NCBI GenBank assembly: GCA_963746175.1
Contig: CAVVAH010000004.1
Span: 1,426,001-1,490,000 of the forward strand
Reading direction: 5' to 3'
Source: CAVVAH01 sp963746175
GTDB lineage: Bacteria > Actinomycetota > Actinomycetes > JACCUZ01
Length of the DNA stretch: 64,000 nt
Part shown: positions 43,975 to 52,101 of the stretch, in pieces
Position numbering within the stretch: the stretch's first letter is position 1
Layout: each line of letters opens with the position of its first letter
The notes under the pieces: model-generated
What the model was told of the DNA's origin: nothing
The model's input: only the letters and a program-made list of their open reading frames with translations
Database searches by the model: none
Position numbers and translations under genes: made by a program

Positions 43975-45090
43975 TCAGACGTAGCGCTCGAGGATCGAGG
44001 ACTCGGCGAGCCGGGACAGTCCCTCGCGGATGCTGCGGGCCCGCGACTCGCCGACGCCGTCGACGGTCTGCAGGTCGTCGATGCTCGCGGCGAGCAGCTT
44101 CTGCAGGCTGCCGAAGTGCTCGACGAGCCGGTCCACGACGAGGCCGGGGAGGCGCGGCACCCGCGCCAGCAGCCGGTAGCCGCGGGGGCTGACGGCGGCG
44201 TCGAGACCCTCGCCGCCGTGGTAGCCCAGGGCCCGGGCGACCGACGAGAGGTCGAGCAGCTCGAGCGCGTCGAGCCCGTCGAGGTCGGTCATGACGTCGG
44301 CGACGGTGCGCGACCTGCGGCCGGTGGCCGGCGGCAGGTAGTCGCGGGCGATCAGCTCGCGGTCGGGGTCGACGCCGGCGACCAGCTCGTCGAGCTGCAG
44401 GGTGAGCAAGCGGCCGTCGGTGCCGAGCTCCACGACGTAGGACTCGATCTCGCCGGCGATCCTGCGGACCATCTCGAGCCGCTGGGCCACCGCGGACACG
44501 TCGCGGACCGTGACCAGGTCCTCGATCTCCAGGGCCGAGAGGGTGCCGGACACCTCGTCGAGGCGCAGCTTGTAGCGCTCGAGGGTGGCCAGCGCCTGGT
44601 TGGCACGGGACAGGATCTGGGTGGACGCCTCGAGCACGTAACGGCCGCCGCCGATGTAGATCGCGATGATGGACATCGACTGGCTCACCGACACGACCGG
44701 GAGGCCGGTCTGCTTGTGCACCCGGTCGGCGGTGCGGTGCCTGGTGCCCGACTCGTCGGTCGGGATCGTCGGGTCGGGGACCATCTGGACCGCGGCGCGC
44801 AGGATCCTGGTGCAGGCGCCGTCGACGACGATGGCACCGTCCATCTTGGCCAGCTCGCGCAGCCGGGTCGCGTTGAACTCGATGTCGAGCGCGAACCCGC
44901 CGGTGCAGAGGCTGTCGACCATCCGGTCGTAGCCGAGCACGATCAGCGCGCCGGTGCGCCCTCGCAGGATCCGCTCGAGGCCGTCCCGCAGGGCGGTGCC
45001 CGGGGCGACCGCGGCGAGCGTGGCGCGCAACGGGTCGTCGGTGCGCTCGGCTGGTGCCACGTGCCTGCTCCCCGGTCGGTTGCTGGTCAC
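43975..45090 (-). CDS. disA: DNA integrity scanning protein / diadenylate cyclase DisA
   Basis: A 371-aa cyclase that makes c-di-AMP from ATP and scans DNA for branched structures. The catalytic DAC domain has the DGA motif (MDGAIVVDGACTRI, residues 83-96) and the RHRT motif (TDESGTRHRTADR, near 117-120). A helical linker follows, and the C-terminal helix-hairpin-helix region (TVDGVGESRARSIREGLSRL) binds DNA. Full length for the family. radA lies directly upstream on the same strand, the classical disA neighbour. Confidence 0.96.
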   Translation of the reverse strand: MTSNRPGSRHVAPAERTDDPLRATLAAVAPGTALRDGLERILRGRTGALIVLGYDRMVDSLCTGGFALDIEFNATRLRELAKMDGAIVVDGACTRILRAAVQMVPDPTIPTDESGTRHRTADRVHKQTGLPVVSVSQSMSIIAIYIGGGRYVLEASTQILSRANQALATLERYKLRLDEVSGTLSALEIEDLVTVRDVSAVAQRLEMVRRIAGEIESYVVELGTDGRLLTLQLDELVAGVDPDRELIARDYLPPATGRRSRTVADVMTDLDGLDALELLDLSSVARALGYHGGEGLDAAVSPRGYRLLARVPRLPGLVVDRLVEHFGSLQKLLAASIDDLQTVDGVGESRARSIREGLSRLAESSILERYV

Positions 45091-45147
45091 GCGGAGTGTA
45101 TCGGCGCTCCCGCCGGAGCACCGCCGCCGCGAAGGGTCACGAGACGG

Positions 45148-46575
45148 TCACGAGTCTCGCCAGGGATCGATGTAAGGGTCGCCCGCGCGGCGCATCGCGA
45201 AAGGCATCGACTCGGCACCGGTGAACGCCAGGTCGAGCGCCGAGACGAGGTCGGGGACCTCGATGGCGGTGATGCCGGCCGGGACCGTGCCCGGGTCCGG
45301 TGGGACCAGCGCGTGGGTGAAGCCGAGCCGGGCGGCCTCCGCGAGCCGGCGACCCATGCCGGTCACCCGGCGCACCTCGCCGGCCAGGCCGACCTCACCG
45401 ATCGCGACGAGGCCGGTCGCGAGCGAGGAGCTGGTGGCCGACCCCGTCACGGCCAGCGCGACCGCGAGGTCGGTGGCCGGCTCGGTGAGCCGGACCCCGC
45501 CGACCGTGGCGGCGTAGACGTCCTTGTCGACCACCTTCACCCGGGATCGCCGGGTGAGGACGGCGAGGACCATCGCCAGGCGGCCGCCGTCGAGCCCGCT
45601 CGTCGTCCGCCGCGGCGACGCCAGCGCCGACGTCGCCACCAGCGACTGCACCTCGGCGACCAGCGGCCGCTTGCCCTCGATGGTCACGGTGACGCAGGTG
45701 CCCGGCACCGGATCGGTGCGGTGGCTGAGGAACAGCCCGCTCGGGTCGGGGAGGCCGACGATGCCGTCGTCGGAGAGGTCGAAGCATCCGACCTCGTCGG
45801 CCGGGCCGTAGCGGTTCTTCACCCCGCGGACCATCCGCAGCCTCGAGTGGCGGTCGCCCTCGAAGTGCAGCACGACGTCGACCAGGTGCTCGAGCAGGCG
45901 CGGCCCGGCGATCGAGCCGTCCTTCGTCACGTGCCCGACGAGCAGGGTGGCGATCCCGCGCTCCTTCGCCACCCTCGTCAGCGCGGCCGCGACCTCCCGG
46001 ACCTGGCTCACGTTGCCGGCCGCGCCGTCGACCTCCGCGCTCGCGACGGTCTGGACCGAGTCGACGACGAGCAGCTCGGGCTTGACCGCGTCGAGGTGTC
46101 CGAGCACTGCCGCCAGGTCGACCTCGGCTGCCAGGAAGAGGTCGTCGCGCAGGGCGCCGATCCGCTCGGCCCGCAGCCGCACCTGGGCGGCCGACTCCTC
46201 ACCGGTGACGTAGAGCGCGCGGGCGCGCTCCGCGAACCGCGCGGCCACCTCGAGCAGCAGGGTCGACTTGCCGACGCCCGGCTCGCCGGCGAGCAGCACG
46301 ACGGCGCCCGGCACCAGACCGCCGCCCAGGACCCGGTCGAGCTCGTCGACGCCGGTCGGGACGGCGCGGGCCGCCTCCACGTCGACCTGGGCGATCGGCT
46401 GGGCCGGCACGGACACCGGCCCGGCCTTGGTCGTCCTGACGGTGGGCGCCGAGACGTCCTCGACGGTGCCCCACGCCTGGCACTCGCCGCACCGCCCGAC
46501 CCACTTGCCGACCGTCCAGCCGCACTCGGCGCAGCGGTAGGAGGGGCGGTCGCGGGTCGCAGCCTTGCTCACCAT
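45148..46575 (-). CDS. radA: DNA repair protein RadA
   Basis: A 475-aa RecA-like ATPase that drives branch migration in recombinational repair. It shows the four-cysteine zinc finger (CAECGWTVGKWVGRCGEC), Walker A LLAGEPGVGKSTLLLEV, Walker B LLVVDSVQTVASAE, the RadA-specific KNRYG motif (RGVKNRYGPADEVG), and a Lon-protease-like C-terminal domain (DLAVALAVTGSATSSSLATG). ATG 46575 gives the usual short N-terminus before the zinc finger; a GTG at 46605 would add ten residues. disA starts 57 bases downstream. Confidence 0.95.
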   Translation of the reverse strand: MVSKAATRDRPSYRCAECGWTVGKWVGRCGECQAWGTVEDVSAPTVRTTKAGPVSVPAQPIAQVDVEAARAVPTGVDELDRVLGGGLVPGAVVLLAGEPGVGKSTLLLEVAARFAERARALYVTGEESAAQVRLRAERIGALRDDLFLAAEVDLAAVLGHLDAVKPELLVVDSVQTVASAEVDGAAGNVSQVREVAAALTRVAKERGIATLLVGHVTKDGSIAGPRLLEHLVDVVLHFEGDRHSRLRMVRGVKNRYGPADEVGCFDLSDDGIVGLPDPSGLFLSHRTDPVPGTCVTVTIEGKRPLVAEVQSLVATSALASPRRTTSGLDGGRLAMVLAVLTRRSRVKVVDKDVYAATVGGVRLTEPATDLAVALAVTGSATSSSLATGLVAIGEVGLAGEVRRVTGMGRRLAEAARLGFTHALVPPDPGTVPAGITAIEVPDLVSALDLAFTGAESMPFAMRRAGDPYIDPWRDS

Positions 46576-46817
46576 GCCGCCGACGGTAGGTCCGCCCCCG
46601 GACACATCCCCGGAGGCGCGCGGACTGCCGACCTGGGAGCACGCGCGGGAACACGTGCAGGTCCGTTCGGGTGGCCGTCAGTGCGGCTTGGGAGGAGTGT
46701 GCACTGCCGCTGGTGCCGGCCCTGATCCTCCGTTCCGGCGGCCGTTTCTCCGCGTACCGGACATCTGCAGTGGCGCCGCGCACGCTGCGACGGACATCCG
46801 ATGTCGCCGGCACGGCC

Positions 46818-47531
46818 TCAGGGGAGCCGGAAGGCCTCCTCGACCATGCCCTCGCGGAAGAACGACTCGCCCAGGGCCGCGATCAACGGCTCGATCTGGC
46901 TCGTCATCGACCGGATCGCCCGCAGCTTGGTCTCGAGGAGGTCCCCTTCGAGCTGGACGACGTGCACCAGCTCGGCGACCGGCGTCACCGGCGTGCGGGT
47001 GTCGTCCATGTACGCCCCCACCGACTCCAGCCCCGGCTGGAAGCGCTCCACCCAGTCCGGCGTGTGAGTGGCGTAGGCAAGGACCGCCCCCGGCTTGCCG
47101 ACCCGCTCGAACGCCTCGGTGGACCAGCGACAGGCCGCCTTGTGGTCGTCGTGGCCGGTCATGCCGTCCGGGCCGAAGGTGAGGACGGTGTCGGGCTGCA
47201 CCTCGGCCATCAGCTCGGTCACCCGACGGAGGGCCTCGTCCTGGTCGACGTCCGCGCAGCCGCCGTCCGGGTAGTCGAGCCAGTGGTGCTCGCTGATGCC
47301 GAGGTGCGCGAGCGCCGTCTCCATCTCCGCGGTGCGGACGGCGGCCAGCGGTGCGCCGCTCGGCCAGCGGTCCTCGTCGGGCGAGCCGAGCTCACCGCGC
47401 GTCGCGGTGACGAGCACGACCCGGTCGCCGGCCCGCACGGCTCGCGTCATCAGGCCGGCGGAGAGATAGGTCTCGTCGTCGGGGTGCGCCCACACGCCGA
47501 AGATGGTGCCGAGGGGGTTGTCACCGGACAT
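46818..47531 (-). CDS. PIG-L family deacetylase (MshB/LmbE-like)
   Basis: A 237-aa zinc-dependent N-acetylglucosamine-type deacetylase. The metal-binding AHPDDETYLSAGLM motif is at the N-terminus, with TFGPDGMTGHDDHKAACRWS supplying the third ligand. Members include mycothiol deacetylase MshB and mycothiol conjugate amidase; this shorter protein lacks features that would assign either confidently. ATG 47531 gives the family start; the frame is open to 47654 but that segment overlaps a palindrome. It lies upstream of radA on the same strand with a 242-bp gap in which I see no gene. Confidence 0.88.
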   Translation of the reverse strand: MSGDNPLGTIFGVWAHPDDETYLSAGLMTRAVRAGDRVVLVTATRGELGSPDEDRWPSGAPLAAVRTAEMETALAHLGISEHHWLDYPDGGCADVDQDEALRRVTELMAEVQPDTVLTFGPDGMTGHDDHKAACRWSTEAFERVGKPGAVLAYATHTPDWVERFQPGLESVGAYMDDTRTPVTPVAELVHVVQLEGDLLETKLRAIRSMTSQIEPLIAALGESFFREGMVEEAFRLP

Positions 47532-47607
47532 GCGCCGGACGCTAGTCCGACGCGCACCGTCGCGCACGCCTCTTCGCGACCCGGCCCGCGTCCGATGCTT
47601 CCGAGCG

Positions 47608-47656
47608 AAGTGGCCCCGGTCGCGTCGTGGATTCCACCCCGCTAGCGGGGCCACTT
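47608..47656 (-). terminator. Nested palindrome downstream of the Cys-rich gene
   Basis: AAGTGGCCCC (47608-47617) pairs perfectly with GGGGCCACTT (47647-47656). Between them lies a small palindrome GTGGA-T-TCCAC (47627-47637). It begins 20 bases after the stop of the minus-strand gene ending at 47677, so it can act as its terminator. The form resembles the palindromes at 33329-33398 and 43906-43958. Confidence 0.55.
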
Positions 47657-47676
47657 GGCTCTTTGGCCGACGGCGG

Positions 47677-48417
47677 CTAGCGGCGGCGGGGCGGGTCGGC
47701 GGGGTGCAGGACCAGGCGCCGCCGGTCGTGCGCCTGGCAGTAGGTGGCCAGCTCGTCGTAGCCCTTCTGCCCCATCAGCTCGACGAGCTCGGCGCGCATC
47801 GACAGGTACACGGGCTCCAAGCCGACGTGGGCCTCGGTGTTGCCGCTGCAGTACCAGTCGAGGTCGTGGCCGCCGGCTCCCCAGCCGCGGCGGTCGTACT
47901 CGCTGATGACCACCACCAGGTGCTCTGTGTCGTCGGGTCGGGTGGTGTGCTCGAAGGTCCGGCGGATCGGGAGCTGCCAGCACACGTCCGGCTTGGTCTC
48001 GAGGAAGTGCCGGCCGGTCCGCAGCGCGAGGCCGTGCAGGGCGCAGCCCGCCCCGCCGGGGAAGCCGGGCCGGTTGGCGAAGACGCACGCGCCGTCGACG
48101 ACCTTCGTCTTGCGTGCGCCCTCCTCGTCCTTCTCGGTCCAGTCCTTGGGGGAGTAGTGCTCCCACGTCTCGGGCGTGAGCTGCTTGACGAACTTCTTGA
48201 CGCGCTTCTCGTCGTCCTTGTCCGAGAAGTGCGCGCCGAGCGTGCAGCAGCCGACACCCTCGGGCTGGTCGGCGTAGATGCCCTGGCAGCCGTTGCCGAA
48301 GATGCACTCCCACCGCGACGTCAACCAGGTGAGGTCGCAGCGGAAGGACTGGTCGGCGTCAGCGGGGTCGGGGAACTCGACCCACGCGCGGGCGAAGTCA
48401 AGAGGTACCTCGGGCAC
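47677..48417 (-). CDS. Cysteine-rich conserved protein of unknown function
   Basis: A 246-aa soluble protein. Its cysteines are arranged as CDLTW, WECIFGNGC, GVGCCTLGAHF, GACVFANRPGFPGGAGC and PDVCWQLP, suggesting a bound metal or Fe-S cluster like that proposed for YkgJ/UPF0153 proteins. The middle carries a charged segment (SDKDDEKRVKKFVKQLTPET) and the end is basic. It starts at GTG 48417, divergent from the phosphatase gene. Family placement is tentative and no reaction is proposed. Confidence 0.75.
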   Translation of the reverse strand: MPEVPLDFARAWVEFPDPADADQSFRCDLTWLTSRWECIFGNGCQGIYADQPEGVGCCTLGAHFSDKDDEKRVKKFVKQLTPETWEHYSPKDWTEKDEEGARKTKVVDGACVFANRPGFPGGAGCALHGLALRTGRHFLETKPDVCWQLPIRRTFEHTTRPDDTEHLVVVISEYDRRGWGAGGHDLDWYCSGNTEAHVGLEPVYLSMRAELVELMGQKGYDELATYCQAHDRRRLVLHPADPPRRR

Positions 48418-48536
48418 CCGCTCAGCCTAGGCCGTGAGGTCGACGCGCGAGACCGTACGGCGCGCGCAGTGGTGAGGACGGTGGCCGTACGGGATCATCG
48501 GTGCCGGGAGCGTCCCCGGACGGGCGGAGGTACGGC

Positions 48537-49472
48537 GTGCGGCTGGCGGTGCTCGACGTCGGTTCCAACACGGTGCACCTGCTGGTCGTCGACGTGCACG
48601 AGGGCGCCCGGCCGCTGCCGGTCAGCTCCGACAAGACCGAGCTCCAGCTCGCCGAGCACCTCACTGCCGACGGCCACATCGACGACGCCGGTCGCGAGCG
48701 GCTGGTGCAGTCGGTGCAGCACGCGTTGGACGTCGCCGACGACCGGGGCACCGAGGACCTGCTGGCCTTCGCGACGTCGGCGCTGCGCGAGGCGGGTAAC
48801 GGCTCCGAGGTCCTGGCGGCGGTCCGCCAGGAGACCGGTGTCGACCTCCAGGTCCTCACGGGTGACGACGAGGCGCGGCTGACCTTCCTGGCCGTCCGGC
48901 GGTGGTTCGGCTGGTCCTCGGGCCGGCTGCTGGTGCTCGACATCGGTGGTGGGTCGCTCGAGCTCGCCGCCGGCATCGACGAGCTGCCGGACGCGATCGC
49001 GTCGTTGCCGCTGGGCGCCGGGCGGCTGACCCGCGAGCTGCTGCCCGGCGACCCGCCGTCGGCCAAGGACGTGAAGGCGCTGCGCAAGCACGTGCGCACC
49101 GAGGTGGCCAAGCACCTGCGCCCGTTCGAGACGCTGGGCGAGCCGGACCACGCGGCCGCGACCTCCAAGACGTTCAAGCAGCTGGCCCGCCTCACCGGCG
49201 CCCCGTCGTCGTCGGAGGGCGAGCTCGTGCCGCGGCTGCTCACCCGCGACGACCTCCACGAGTGGGTGCCGCAGCTCGCCGAGATGTCGTACGACGAGCG
49301 GTCCGAGCTGCCCGGTGTCTCCCCGGGACGCGCGCCGCAGCTGCTCGCCGGCGCGATCGTCGCGGAGTCCGTCCTGGACCTGCTCGACCTGGACGAGGTG
49401 CAGGTCTGCCCCTGGGCCCTGCGCGAGGGCATCATCCTGCGGCGGATCGACTGGATGCGGGGCGAGACCTGA
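48537..49472 (+). CDS. Ppx/GppA family phosphatase (exopolyphosphatase-like)
   Basis: A 311-aa ASKHA-fold phosphatase. The opening phosphate-1 motif is VRLAVLDVGSNTVHLLVVDV, ALREAGNGSEVL and TGDDEARLTFLAVRRWFG follow, and LLVLDIGGGSLELAAGID is the phosphate-2 motif. It hydrolyses polyphosphate or (p)ppGpp-type substrates; actinobacterial short forms are often exopolyphosphatases. GTG 48537 follows GGAGG with six bases between; the upstream extension to 48501 is rejected. Two CCGTACGG palindromes lie in the divergent promoter region. Confidence 0.92.
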   Translation: MRLAVLDVGSNTVHLLVVDVHEGARPLPVSSDKTELQLAEHLTADGHIDDAGRERLVQSVQHALDVADDRGTEDLLAFATSALREAGNGSEVLAAVRQETGVDLQVLTGDDEARLTFLAVRRWFGWSSGRLLVLDIGGGSLELAAGIDELPDAIASLPLGAGRLTRELLPGDPPSAKDVKALRKHVRTEVAKHLRPFETLGEPDHAAATSKTFKQLARLTGAPSSSEGELVPRLLTRDDLHEWVPQLAEMSYDERSELPGVSPGRAPQLLAGAIVAESVLDLLDLDEVQVCPWALREGIILRRIDWMRGET

Positions 49473-49523
49473 CGGCGTCCGCCGCCGCGGCCCCGTGGAT
49501 CACGGCACCTTAGGCTGGCCGGC

Positions 49524-50342
49524 GTGAGGCGGACGGTGCAGGTGCCGGGGGCGAAGGTCGCCCTGTCGACGGCGTCCTGCTACCCGGAGACCTGCACCAC
49601 CGCGTTCGAGATGGCGGCCGACCTCGGCTTCGACGGTGTCGAGGTGATGGTCTGGACCGACCCCGTCAGCCAGGACCCGGACGCCCTCAAGTCGTTGTCG
49701 GACCGGTACGGCGTGCCGGTGCTCGCGATCCACGCACCGTGCCTGCTGCTCACCCAGCGGGTGTGGTCCACGGACCCGTGGACCAAGCTGCAGCGCGCCC
49801 AAGCGGCCGCCGAACGGGTGGGCGCGCCGACCGTGGTCGTGCACCCGCCGTTCCGCTGGCAGCGCGACTACGCACGCGGGTTCGTCGAGGGGCTGCACCG
49901 GATGCAGCACGAGACCGACGTGACGTTCGCCGTGGAGAACATGTTCCCGTGGCGGGCCAGGAGCCGCGAGATCGCGGCGTACCTGCCGCACTGGGACCTC
50001 CTCGAGCTCGACTACCCGGCGACCACCCTCGACCTCTCGCACACGGCCACCTCCGGGTCGGACGCGGTGCGCGTCGTCGAGGCGCTCGGCGACCGGCTCC
50101 AGCACGTCCACCTCGCGGACGGCTCCGGCTCCAGCAAGGACGAGCACCTCGTGCCCGGTCGCGGCGGCCAGCCGTGCAGCGAGGTGCTGGAGCGGCTGGC
50201 GAACGGCGGCTGGTCGGGCACCGTCGTCCTCGAGGTCAACACCCGCCGGGCCGTCAACCGCGACGAGCGCGAGGCCGACCTCGCCGAGGGGCTGGCGTTC
50301 GCGCGGCTCAACCTCGCGGCGGCGGCGGGGAGCACGCCGTGA
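49524..50342 (+). CDS. Sugar phosphate isomerase/epimerase-like TIM-barrel protein
   Basis: A 272-aa xylose-isomerase-like TIM barrel (AP endonuclease 2 superfamily). Barrel strands are visible at VALSTASCYPETCTTAFEMA, DGVEVMVWTD, PVLAIHAPCLLL, TVVVHPPFRW, VTFAVENMFPW, LDLSHTATSG and QHVHLADGSGSSKDEHLVPG, where His, Glu and Asp residues would bind metal. Substrate unknown. It lies 51 bases after the Ppx/GppA gene, which is commonly adjacent in actinobacteria, and probably shares its transcript. Confidence 0.85.
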   Translation: MRRTVQVPGAKVALSTASCYPETCTTAFEMAADLGFDGVEVMVWTDPVSQDPDALKSLSDRYGVPVLAIHAPCLLLTQRVWSTDPWTKLQRAQAAAERVGAPTVVVHPPFRWQRDYARGFVEGLHRMQHETDVTFAVENMFPWRARSREIAAYLPHWDLLELDYPATTLDLSHTATSGSDAVRVVEALGDRLQHVHLADGSGSSKDEHLVPGRGGQPCSEVLERLANGGWSGTVVLEVNTRRAVNRDEREADLAEGLAFARLNLAAAAGSTP

Positions 50343-50355
50343 CCCGGCGGCGTCG

Positions 50356-51099
50356 ATGACGAACCGTCAGCTGTTCGACGTCGTCGCCGCCGAGTACGAC
50401 GCCTTCCGCCCCGACTACCCGGCGCAGCTCTTCGACGCGCTGGAGTCGGCGATGGGGCAGCCGCTGCTGTGGTCCTCGGTCTGCGACGTCGGGTGCGGCA
50501 CCGGCATCTCGTCGCGCGCCCTCGCCGGCCGCGGCGCGACCGTGACAGCCGTGGACCCCGGCGAGGGTGTGCTGCAGGTGCTCAAGGCGCGGTCGACGTC
50601 ACGGGTGCTCCCCGTCGTCGGCGACGGCAACGCGCTGCCGCTCGCCGATGCCCAGTACGACCTGGTGTCCTACGCGCAGTCGTTCCACTGGACCGACCCG
50701 GAGCGCGCCCTCGCCGAGGCGTTCCGCGTCCTCAAGCCCGGAGGCGTCTTCGCGGCCTGGTGGAACCGGCACGACACCCGGGTGCCCTGGTTCGCCCGCC
50801 ACCAGGAGCGGCTGTTCACGGCGTGCGGCTGGTCCGGTCACACGGACGAGTCGTGGCTCGCGACGATGCTCGCCGCCCCCCCGTGGGACCGGCACGTCGC
50901 GACGGTGGAGGTGCCGTGGAGCCGGCGCATCTCGGTGGTCGGCTTCGGTCGCAACCTCATGACCAAGTCCTACGTCTTCGCGCTCGGCGAGGCGGCCAGG
51001 GGCGTGGTGGCCGCCGAGGTGGCCGACCTGGCGCGCGAGCACCCCGACGGCTTCGTCGTGGAGCCGTTCTCGACGTACGCCGTGATGGCGCGACGCTGA
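50356..51099 (+). CDS. SAM-dependent methyltransferase
   Basis: A 247-aa class I methyltransferase. SAM-binding motif I is SVCDVGCGTGISSRALAGRG with acidic residue in VTAVDPGEGVL, then GNALPLADAQYDLVSYAQSF (motif II/III) and AFRVLKPGGVFAAWWNRHDT. It resembles UbiE/type 11 enzymes that methylate small molecules; the substrate is not evident. It starts 13 bases after the TIM-barrel gene. Confidence 0.88.
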   Translation: MTNRQLFDVVAAEYDAFRPDYPAQLFDALESAMGQPLLWSSVCDVGCGTGISSRALAGRGATVTAVDPGEGVLQVLKARSTSRVLPVVGDGNALPLADAQYDLVSYAQSFHWTDPERALAEAFRVLKPGGVFAAWWNRHDTRVPWFARHQERLFTACGWSGHTDESWLATMLAAPPWDRHVATVEVPWSRRISVVGFGRNLMTKSYVFALGEAARGVVAAEVADLAREHPDGFVVEPFSTYAVMARR

Positions 51100-51128
51100 T
51101 CGTCGCGTGCCGCTCCTAGGCTGGGCGC

Positions 51129-51416
51129 ATGGACCTGGAGTTCAGCGGGGAGATCTGGCACTGGCGGGGGCCGTCGCCGTACCACTTCGTGACCGTGCCC
51201 GACGAGGACGCCGCGCACCTCGAGGCGATGGCGTCGTCGGTCACCTACGGCTGGGGGATGATCCCCGTCTTCGCGCAGGTCGGCGAGACACCGTTCACCA
51301 CGTCGCTCTACCCCAAGGACGGCGGCTACGTCGTGCCGCTGAAGGACGCCGTCCGGCGGGCCGAGGGCCTCGAGCTCGGCGACTCCGTCACCATCCGCCT
51401 GCACGTCGACCTGTGA
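51129..51416 (+). CDS. DUF1905 domain protein
   Basis: A 95-aa single-domain protein with the DUF1905 pattern: MDLEFSGEIWHWRGPSPYHF, VTYGWGMIPVFAQVGETPFT, SLYPKDGGYVVPLKDAVRRA and GLELGDSVTIRLHVDL. The fold is a small beta barrel; function is unknown. It is a short stand-alone ORF 29 bases after the methyltransferase. Confidence 0.88.
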   Translation: MDLEFSGEIWHWRGPSPYHFVTVPDEDAAHLEAMASSVTYGWGMIPVFAQVGETPFTTSLYPKDGGYVVPLKDAVRRAEGLELGDSVTIRLHVDL

Positions 51417-51451
51417 CGCCCGCACAATGACGGCGTGACGGGCGGTCGGAG

Positions 51452-52042
51452 GTGACGGGCGCGGCGCGACGTGGTCCGGGCCGGCCGGCTGACGGCGGTG
51501 ACCGGCGTACGGCCATCCTCGACGCCGCCCGCGAGCAGTTCGCCGAACGCGGCTACGCCGGCGCCAGCGTCCGCGGCATCGCCCGCACCGCGGGCGTCGA
51601 CCCGGCGCTGGTGCACCACTACTTCGGCACCAAGGAGCAAGTCTTCATCGCCGCGATGGAGCTGCCGTTCGACCCGGCGCAGCAGATCCCGGCGGTCCTC
51701 GCCGGCGACCCGGACGGTGTCGGCGAACGCCTGGTGAGGATGTTCCTGGGCGTCTGGGAGCAGCCGGGGTTCCGGGCGCCGATCCTCGGCATGCTGCGGT
51801 CGGCCATGACCGGTGAGCAGGGCGCGGCCATGCTGCGCGAGTTCGTCGGTTCGGCGCTGCTCGGGCGGGTCGCGGCAAGCGTCGGGCAGGCCGACCCGCT
51901 GCGGGTGCAGGCGGCGGTCGCGCAGCTCGTCGGTGTCGTGATGCTGCGGCACGTCGTCCGGATCGAGCCGATGGCCTCCGCGACGACCGAGGAGATCGTC
52001 GCGCTGGTCGCACCGGTCGTGCAGCGCCACCTGGTCGGCTGA
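51452..52042 (+). CDS. TetR-family transcriptional regulator
   Basis: A 196-aa repressor. The helix-turn-helix is in AAREQFAERGYAGASVRGIA followed by RTAGVDPALVHHYFGTKEQV; the C-terminal ligand domain is helical (MLRHVVRIEPMASATTEEIV). It lies 50 bases upstream of a drug-type ABC exporter whose start codon is inside an 18-bp palindrome (52084-52101), which I take as its operator. The start is GTG 51452, just after the GGAGG of TCGGAGGTG. Confidence 0.92.
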   Translation: MTGAARRGPGRPADGGDRRTAILDAAREQFAERGYAGASVRGIARTAGVDPALVHHYFGTKEQVFIAAMELPFDPAQQIPAVLAGDPDGVGERLVRMFLGVWEQPGFRAPILGMLRSAMTGEQGAAMLREFVGSALLGRVAASVGQADPLRVQAAVAQLVGVVMLRHVVRIEPMASATTEEIVALVAPVVQRHLVG

Positions 52043-52056
52043 CCCACCGCCAGGGG

Positions 52057-52086
52057 TTGACGCGAGGGCCGGTCCCGGCGCATATT
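52057..52086 (+). promoter_or_regulatory. Predicted promoter of the TetR-linked ABC exporter
   Basis: TTGACG at 52057-52062 and CATATT at 52081-52086 are 18 bases apart. Transcription six or seven bases later would start at ATG 52093, giving a leaderless message. Confidence 0.5.
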
Positions 52087-52101
52087 CATCACATGATGAA
52101 T
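52084..52101. promoter_or_regulatory. TetR-type operator over the start codon of the exporter ATPase gene
   Basis: ATTCATCACATGATGAAT is a perfect palindrome of two 8-bp arms around CA. It covers the -10 element and both candidate ATGs (52093, 52096). It is strikingly AT-rich compared with its surroundings. Assignment to the TetR gene just upstream is inference. Confidence 0.7.

Noticed and set aside
43442..45090. A c-di-AMP (ydaO-type) riboswitch near disA
   Set aside because: No conserved ydaO core is recognisable in the disA or radA upstream regions.
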